Part shown: piece after piece, positions 59,701 through 64,000 of the stretch
Numbering within the stretch: the stretch's first letter is position 1
Layout of the letters: every line of letters begins with the position of its first letter
Position numbers and translations under genes: made by a program
Notes under the pieces: model-generated
What the model saw: the letters and a program-made list of their open reading frames with translations, nothing else
What the model was told of the DNA's origin: nothing
The model's database searches: none
Assembly: GCA_007449985.2 (NCBI GenBank)
Contig: VIIQ02000153.1
Span: 62,001-126,000, forward strand
Length of the DNA: 64,000 nt
Source of the DNA: Desmodesmus armatus
Lineage: Eukaryota > Chlorophyta > Chlorophyceae > Sphaeropleales > Scenedesmaceae
Direction: 5' to 3'

Positions 59701-60972
59701 ACCCAGCAGAGGGGGTGCATTGTTTTTTGGGGGGGGGGGTATTGATATTGCTGCAGAGCACCCATGGTGAACACATGTCGTTTCAGACAATGAGCGTGCT
59801 GACATCACCTCACTCAATGAGCCATGCTGCTTACAGTACAGTACTGTGGGTGCACGGACAGCGCTATGCTTGGTGGTGTGATAGGCTAGCTGTTTTCACT
59901 CAACTTCTGCAGGTGCATGTGTTTCAGACCACCATCCCGGTGTTAGGCGGGCTGCTGTTTCTCCGTTCAACCTTCAACCTCCTTCCATTCAACCTCAATC
60001 ACTCAAACTCTGCAGGTGCATGTGTTTGAGACCACCATCCGGGTGTTAGGCGGGCTGCTGTCCGGCCACGTGTTGCTGGATCAGGACCCAGGGCTGGTCC
60101 CTGGATATGACGGCTCCCTGCTGACAGCGGCAGTGGACCTGGGCAACAGGCTGATGGCAGCATTTGACACACCCAGTGGGCTGCCAGGCGGCCATGTGCA
60201 CTTGCAGAAGGTAAGGAGGCTTTCTGGCGGGGGGGGGGGGGGGCGCTTGTGGTGTGGAGGGAGATTTGCCGTTGTGTTGTTTGTTTGCACTAAGTAGCAG
60301 CGTCACAGTATGGGGCCCCTCCCTCCTGACAGCGGCAGTGGACCTGGGCAAAAGGCTGATGGCGGCGTTTGACACTCCCAGTGGGCTGCCAGGGGGCCAC
60401 GTGCACTTGCAGAAGGTGAGCGAGTTTCGTGCAGGCTTCTTTTTGGGGGGGGGGGTGCTTGACGGGCTGTGGAGGTTTATGGGTGTGAATGGTTTGGCGA
60501 TGCGTGGAAGTTGCACCTGATGGATGTCGCAGTTTAGACCTGGGGAACTGGCTGCTGGCACACCCAGTGGGCTGCCAGGGCCACTTGGGAGAGGTGTGCG
60601 CGCGTGTTGTGGGTAGTGCCAACTGGGTGGTTTGATGTGAGGGCCCAGATCAAATGTGGTTGGTGATGTGAATGTTGGTGGACTGCCGTGGCAGAATATG
60701 TGCCCTGTCCACCCCTGCTGCTGCTGCTGCTCCCGCTGCTGCTGCTCTGCGTAATGCGTGCCGGCAGGGTATTGTTGCTGGCGAGAACATCTCCTGCACG
60801 AAAGCTTCTCGGTTGGAAGCCGCTCTGACCCCACTGCATATGGTCACTGCCGCTCTGCTGCTGCTGCTGCTGCTGTGTTATCTGTGCCTGCAGGGCATTG
60901 CTGCTGGCGAGATTATCTCCTGCAATTAATTTCTTGGTTGGAAGCTTCTCTGACCACACTGCCTATGGCCGC

Positions 60973-61047
<75 letters not shown>

Positions 61048-63653
61048 AACTGTGCCGGCAGGGTATTGTTGCTGGCGAGAACATTTCCTGCACGGCGTGT
61101 GCTGGCACGCTGCTGTTGGAGTTTGGCCTGCTGTCAAAGCTGACAGGAAACAAGAGGTGGGCGGGTGGTTGATGTTGCGAAGCCGCGCCGTGCCTGTCCA
61201 CATGCACTGCAGCGCCTTCGTGTTGCATGATTACTCGGCGTCTTTGTTTACGACAGATGCCCTTGACCAATACTCCTGTGTGCCACCTCGCACCACCCAA
61301 TACCAGTACGGCGACCATGTTCACGTGTGCTTGCGTGCTGTGCTGTGTTGCATCTTGGACACACGAAGGCAGTGCACCAAGCTGCTGTCACGGTGATGAT
61401 GTTCATACGCCCCAGTAAACTTCAATCGTGGCGCGCTCTGTGCGTTGATGGTGTGTTGACTCTAGCCGGTGTGTGCAACAGCGTGCTGTGTGCTGTGTGT
61501 GCTGTGCTGTGTCTGCAGGTACCTGGACGCAGCACACCACGCTGCCAGTGTGTTGTACGATCGCCGCTCCCCGCTGGGTCTAGTGGGCAGCAGCTTCCAC
61601 GTTGGTGCCAATACTTGGAGCCACTTGGGCAGCACCATAGGCCCTGGCAGCGACAGCTACTATGAGTACCTGCTCAAGGTGTGTGGGGGTCTCTCTCTGT
61701 TTTTTGGAAGGGGGGGGGGATTGTATTGACTGGGGGTATGTGTTGGCTGCATCGGGTGTGGGCGAAGGGGGGTGGGCGGTCCACTGCGCACCATGAAGTG
61801 GCGTCATGACCGAAGAGTAAACGCATCTTCCATTTGGTGCCAATTACTCGAGTGACTTGGGCAGCACCATAGGGCCCGGCAGCGATAGCTGCCATGAGTA
61901 CCTGCTCAAGGTGGGGGGTGGGAGGGATCTGTGTTTAGGGGGGGGGGGGTAAAGAGGGGGGGGTACGATTTTATCTCTCGCTTTTGCATCAGGTGTGGGG
62001 GCATTCTCGACACAACTTCCATGCTGGCGCCAATGTCTGAAGCCACTTGCTTGGGCAGCACCATTGGCCCGGCAGCGATAGCTGCTATGAGTACCTGCTC
62101 AAGGTGAGGGAGGTGAGCGGGAGGAGGGGGTTGGTAGGGAAGGCACAGGCGAGGGTTGGGAGGGGAAGTGTAGGTGCAAGGAAGTCAAAGGGGGTGGAAG
62201 TGATACCTGCTGTAATGTGAAAGGACGAGGATGAGGGGCAGTCATTGCTCAACACTCTTTGGCCCTGCTTTTCCTCTCTCTTATCTGTAGGACCGCTGGG
62301 ATATCTGCCCTTGCTGCCCTGTCCTGCTGTGACGTGCTGTGCATGCTGTGCTGTGCGGTGTTCCTGCCCTGTGTGTTGTGCTGTATGCAGGCCTACCTGA
62401 TGTTTGGTGATCGTCACTATCTGGACATGTTTATTGAACTTTATGCAGCAACCATGAGACACATGAAGGTGGGCTTGGGGATCCCCAAAACTCCGGAGTT
62501 TTGGGGGGTCGGGGTGATGTGTGGGGTGGAGATGTAGAACAGAGGGGCCAGCCGGAAGTCTGAGCAGACCGGCCGGGGCAGCACAAACATCAATGTTCCC
62601 ATACTGCTCTCAAATGTCAAATGAACGTGTGTCTGTCATGTTGCCCTGCAGCTGCCTGGTCCAGTGCCGACCCACCAGCAGGCCACCTTTGGCAGTGCGT
62701 TCCTACTAGATGTCCACATGGACAGCGGGAGACTGCTCAAGCCATGGGTGTCCAGTCTGGGGGCGTTCTGGCCTGCAATGCAGGTGCTGGCAGGTGGGTG
62801 TGGTGCACTGGTTGTGAAAGGGAGGGAGTGGTTATGCTCCCAGCACAACAGTGTGTGTGTGGGTGGGGGGGGGGGTGCAGCTGGGTGCACATGGACAGCG
62901 GGAGACTGCTCAAGCCATGGGTGTCCAGCTTGGGGGCCTCCTGGCCTGCGATGCAGGTGCTGGCAGGTGGGTGCGAATGTACTGTAGTGCCACTTACAGC
63001 GCAGATTATTTTTGAGGGAGTGGGGGGTGGTGCTGGCAGGTGCGTGTGAGGTACCGTGGTGGCACTCACAGTGCAGATCATTGTGCATGTGTGGGGCAGG
63101 GAGTGGGGCAGGGAGGGAGGGCAGCTGAGCGCATGTTCGGGGGGGGGGGTCAAGCATGGGTGTCAAGCCTGGGGGCGTTCTGGCCAGCAATGCAGGTGCT
63201 GGCAGGTGGGTGTGCACTGGGGGAGCGGGTGCAGGAAGGGTCGGGTTCTGCAAGGACCGTGGGTGAGTGGTTGTCCAGCCTGGGGGCTTTCTGGCCAGCA
63301 GGAGCTGGCGGCGTAGCTGCGGAGGGATTGGTGGATGGCACAAGAAGCCTGCTCTCTGGGCGGGGCTGCAGGTGCAGCTTATGATGGTCCTGGGATATTT
63401 CATTCCTTACTTCTGTTGCGGCATGCTCTGGCTCCCTCAGGCTGACGCTCTGTCGTCTGTCTTGGGTCATTCCGCACAGGCCAGTCCGCTGATGCTGCTG
63501 CGCTCCATGCCAACTTCACGTCAGCCTGGGAGACTTGGGGCTGGCTGCCTGAGGTGTTTGGCGTGGACCTTGGCGCAGTGCACCCTGAAGACCCTGGGTA
63601 CAACCTGAGGCCTGAACACATTGAGTCAACGTGGTACCTGGCAGCTTTGACAG
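56704..63653 (+). CDS. EDEM-like ER alpha-mannosidase (glycosyl hydrolase family 47), 3' end outside window
   Basis: Exons are 56704-56862, 58029-58166, 59051-59148, 59525-59591, 60016-60210, 61062-61156, 61519-61678, 62391-62468, 62652-62793 and 63480-63653, 435 residues so far, with all phases consistent. A signal peptide (about residues 1-29, ACWLALLVLAQLAVYATA) is followed by the GH47 domain. Landmarks are MFDHGFSNYMRHAYP, LMPLSCQGQDWQGG, LTLVDSLDTLALM, VHVFETTIRVLGGLLSGH, LLLEFGLLSKLTG, GPGSDSYYEYLLKAYLMFGD and LRPEHIESTWYL. The GH47 acidic residues are all present: Glu159 (FETTIR), Asp296 (GSDSYYEY) and Glu426 (RPEHIES). EDEM proteins trim mannose from misfolded glycoproteins in the ER lumen and pass them to ER-associated degradation. 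The short gap between signal peptide and domain, and motifs such as LMPLSC, favour EDEM over class I Golgi mannosidases. A missed exon in the 1.2-kb first intron is possible. Confidence 0.9.
58345..58418 (+). repeat. Donor-side copy of EDEM-like exon 2
   Basis: This is a diverged copy of the HTAWDMFDHGFSNYMRHAYP end of exon 2 with its own CAG/GTGCTT donor. It lies 252 bp after the intact donor. A G-rich TTAGGG-like stretch follows at 58,464-58,495. Confidence 0.75.
58464..58512. repeat. Interstitial telomere-like repeats, both orientations
   Basis: GGGGTTAGGGGTTAGGGTTAGG is followed shortly by CCTAAACCCTAG, giving head-to-head degenerate telomere-type units inside an EDEM-like intron. Confidence 0.6.
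58888..58950 (+). repeat. Acceptor-side copy of EDEM-like exon 3
   Basis: An AG acceptor and the first ~17 codons of exon 3 (DNLMPLSCQVQNWQGG) are repeated 160 bp before the intact exon. A copy of the exon's end (SLDSLA) follows it at about 59,230-59,260. Confidence 0.7.
59910..60580 (+). repeat. Partial copies around EDEM-like exon 5
   Basis: An acceptor-side copy (VHVFQTTIPVLGGLL, catalytic Glu changed to Gln) starts at about 59,914, before the intact exon. Donor-side copies end at 60,415 and, more decayed, near 60,580. Confidence 0.7.
60765..60930 (+). repeat. Two acceptor-side copies of EDEM-like exon 6
   Basis: GGTATTGTTGCTGGCGAGAA and a variant, each after a GCCTGCAG or GCCGGCAG acceptor, occur at about 60,770 and 60,895. 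They precede the intact exon at 61,062. (CTG)n tracts separate the copies. Confidence 0.75.
61830..62103 (+). repeat. Two donor-side copies of EDEM-like exon 7
   Basis: Copies of the LGSTIGPGSDSYYEYLLK end, with donors, end at 61,910 and 62,103. That is 232 and 425 bp after the intact donor. One has Tyr to His, and the other carries a TGA upstream of the motif. Confidence 0.8.
62885..63306 (+). repeat. Three donor-side copies of EDEM-like exon 9
   Basis: Copies of the SGRLLKPWVSSLGAFWPAMQ..LAG end terminate at 62,966 and 63,205 with GTGGGTG donors. A third, without a donor, ends near 63,306. Confidence 0.8.
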
Positions 63654-63782
63654 GTAGAATGCAGGGGGGAGGGGCGAGGGGTGGGGGGGGGGCAGCAGAG
63701 GGCCTAGAGGTGGGCTGCTGAGGTGGTGGGTGCATTGGGGTGACATGGAATGGCAGTAGGGATGGATTGGTGGAGGGGGTAC

Positions 63783-63884
63783 GCTGAGTTTGGGGTGGAC
63801 CTTGGCGCAGTGCACCTGAAGACCCCAGGTACAACTTGAGGCCCGAACACATTGGGTCAACCTGGTACCTGGCAGCACTAACAG
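63783..63884 (+). repeat. Donor-side copy of EDEM-like exon 10
   Basis: EFGVDLGAVHLKTPGTT-like sequence is followed by the EHIGSTWYLAALTG segment and an AG/GTAGGA donor, 231 bp after the intact one. A one-codon-scale deletion shifts the frame inside it. Confidence 0.75.
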
Positions 63885-64000
63885 GTAGGACAGACATGAC
63901 GAGTGACGAGGCAGCTAGGCAAGCAACGGTTGATTTTCATTCAGCAATATACATTCAACACAGTTCATAGTGTTGTACACGGCAGACAGAGTTCCACCGT

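Overview
This is a nuclear, intron-rich eukaryotic window. It most likely comes from a chlamydomonadalean green alga; Haematococcus is my best guess. The guess rests on pervasive (CAG/CTG)n tracts, long G or C homopolymers, CTG/GT-rich introns with GT..AG borders, TTTAGGG-type interstitial repeats, and a peroxisomal beta-oxidation enzyme beside an ER mannosidase. It was not confirmed by any search. Nothing points to bacteria: there are no operons, and genes only become readable after joining phase-compatible exons.

Layout. 1-1484: 3' end of a subtilisin-like protease gene (+). 3600-4504: exons of a TRIC-like channel gene (-). 4.7-16.9 kb: repeat territory with a 620-bp repeat family, a 470-bp near-perfect inverted repeat, a ~240-bp repeat family and a ~450-bp tandem array of about 15 units. 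17.0-20.7 kb: two 710-bp terminal-inverted-repeat elements in direct orientation. 21,990-26,833: a 1.3-kilo-residue polyQ/polyS/polyA protein (+). 28,361-35,173: a long coiled-coil protein (+). 36,547-40,353: an AT-hook chromatin protein (+), complete, built from phase-1 symmetrical exons. 42,744-46,363: a 3.6-kb TIR element with subterminal AGTCG repeats. 47,093-50,541: a 295-residue secreted Cys-rich protein of unknown family (-). 51,672-56,031: ECH1, delta(3,5)-delta(2,4)-dienoyl-CoA isomerase with a C-terminal SKL signal (-). 56,704-63,653: an EDEM-type glycosyl hydrolase family 47 protein (+), running off the right edge.

The genes do not form one pathway. ECH1 works in peroxisomal oxidation of unsaturated fatty acids. 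The EDEM-like protein works in ER quality control of glycoproteins. The two share a 672-bp divergent promoter region.

The most striking property is structural. Most of the readable genes carry partial, diverged tandem copies of their exons in the adjacent introns. Copies of the acceptor-side part of an exon always lie 5' of the intact exon, and copies of the donor-side part always lie 3' of it. I count about twenty such events in seven genes on both strands. This looks like intron growth by repeated tandem duplication of exon edges, leaving arrays of spare splice sites. It is my main candidate for something worth following up.
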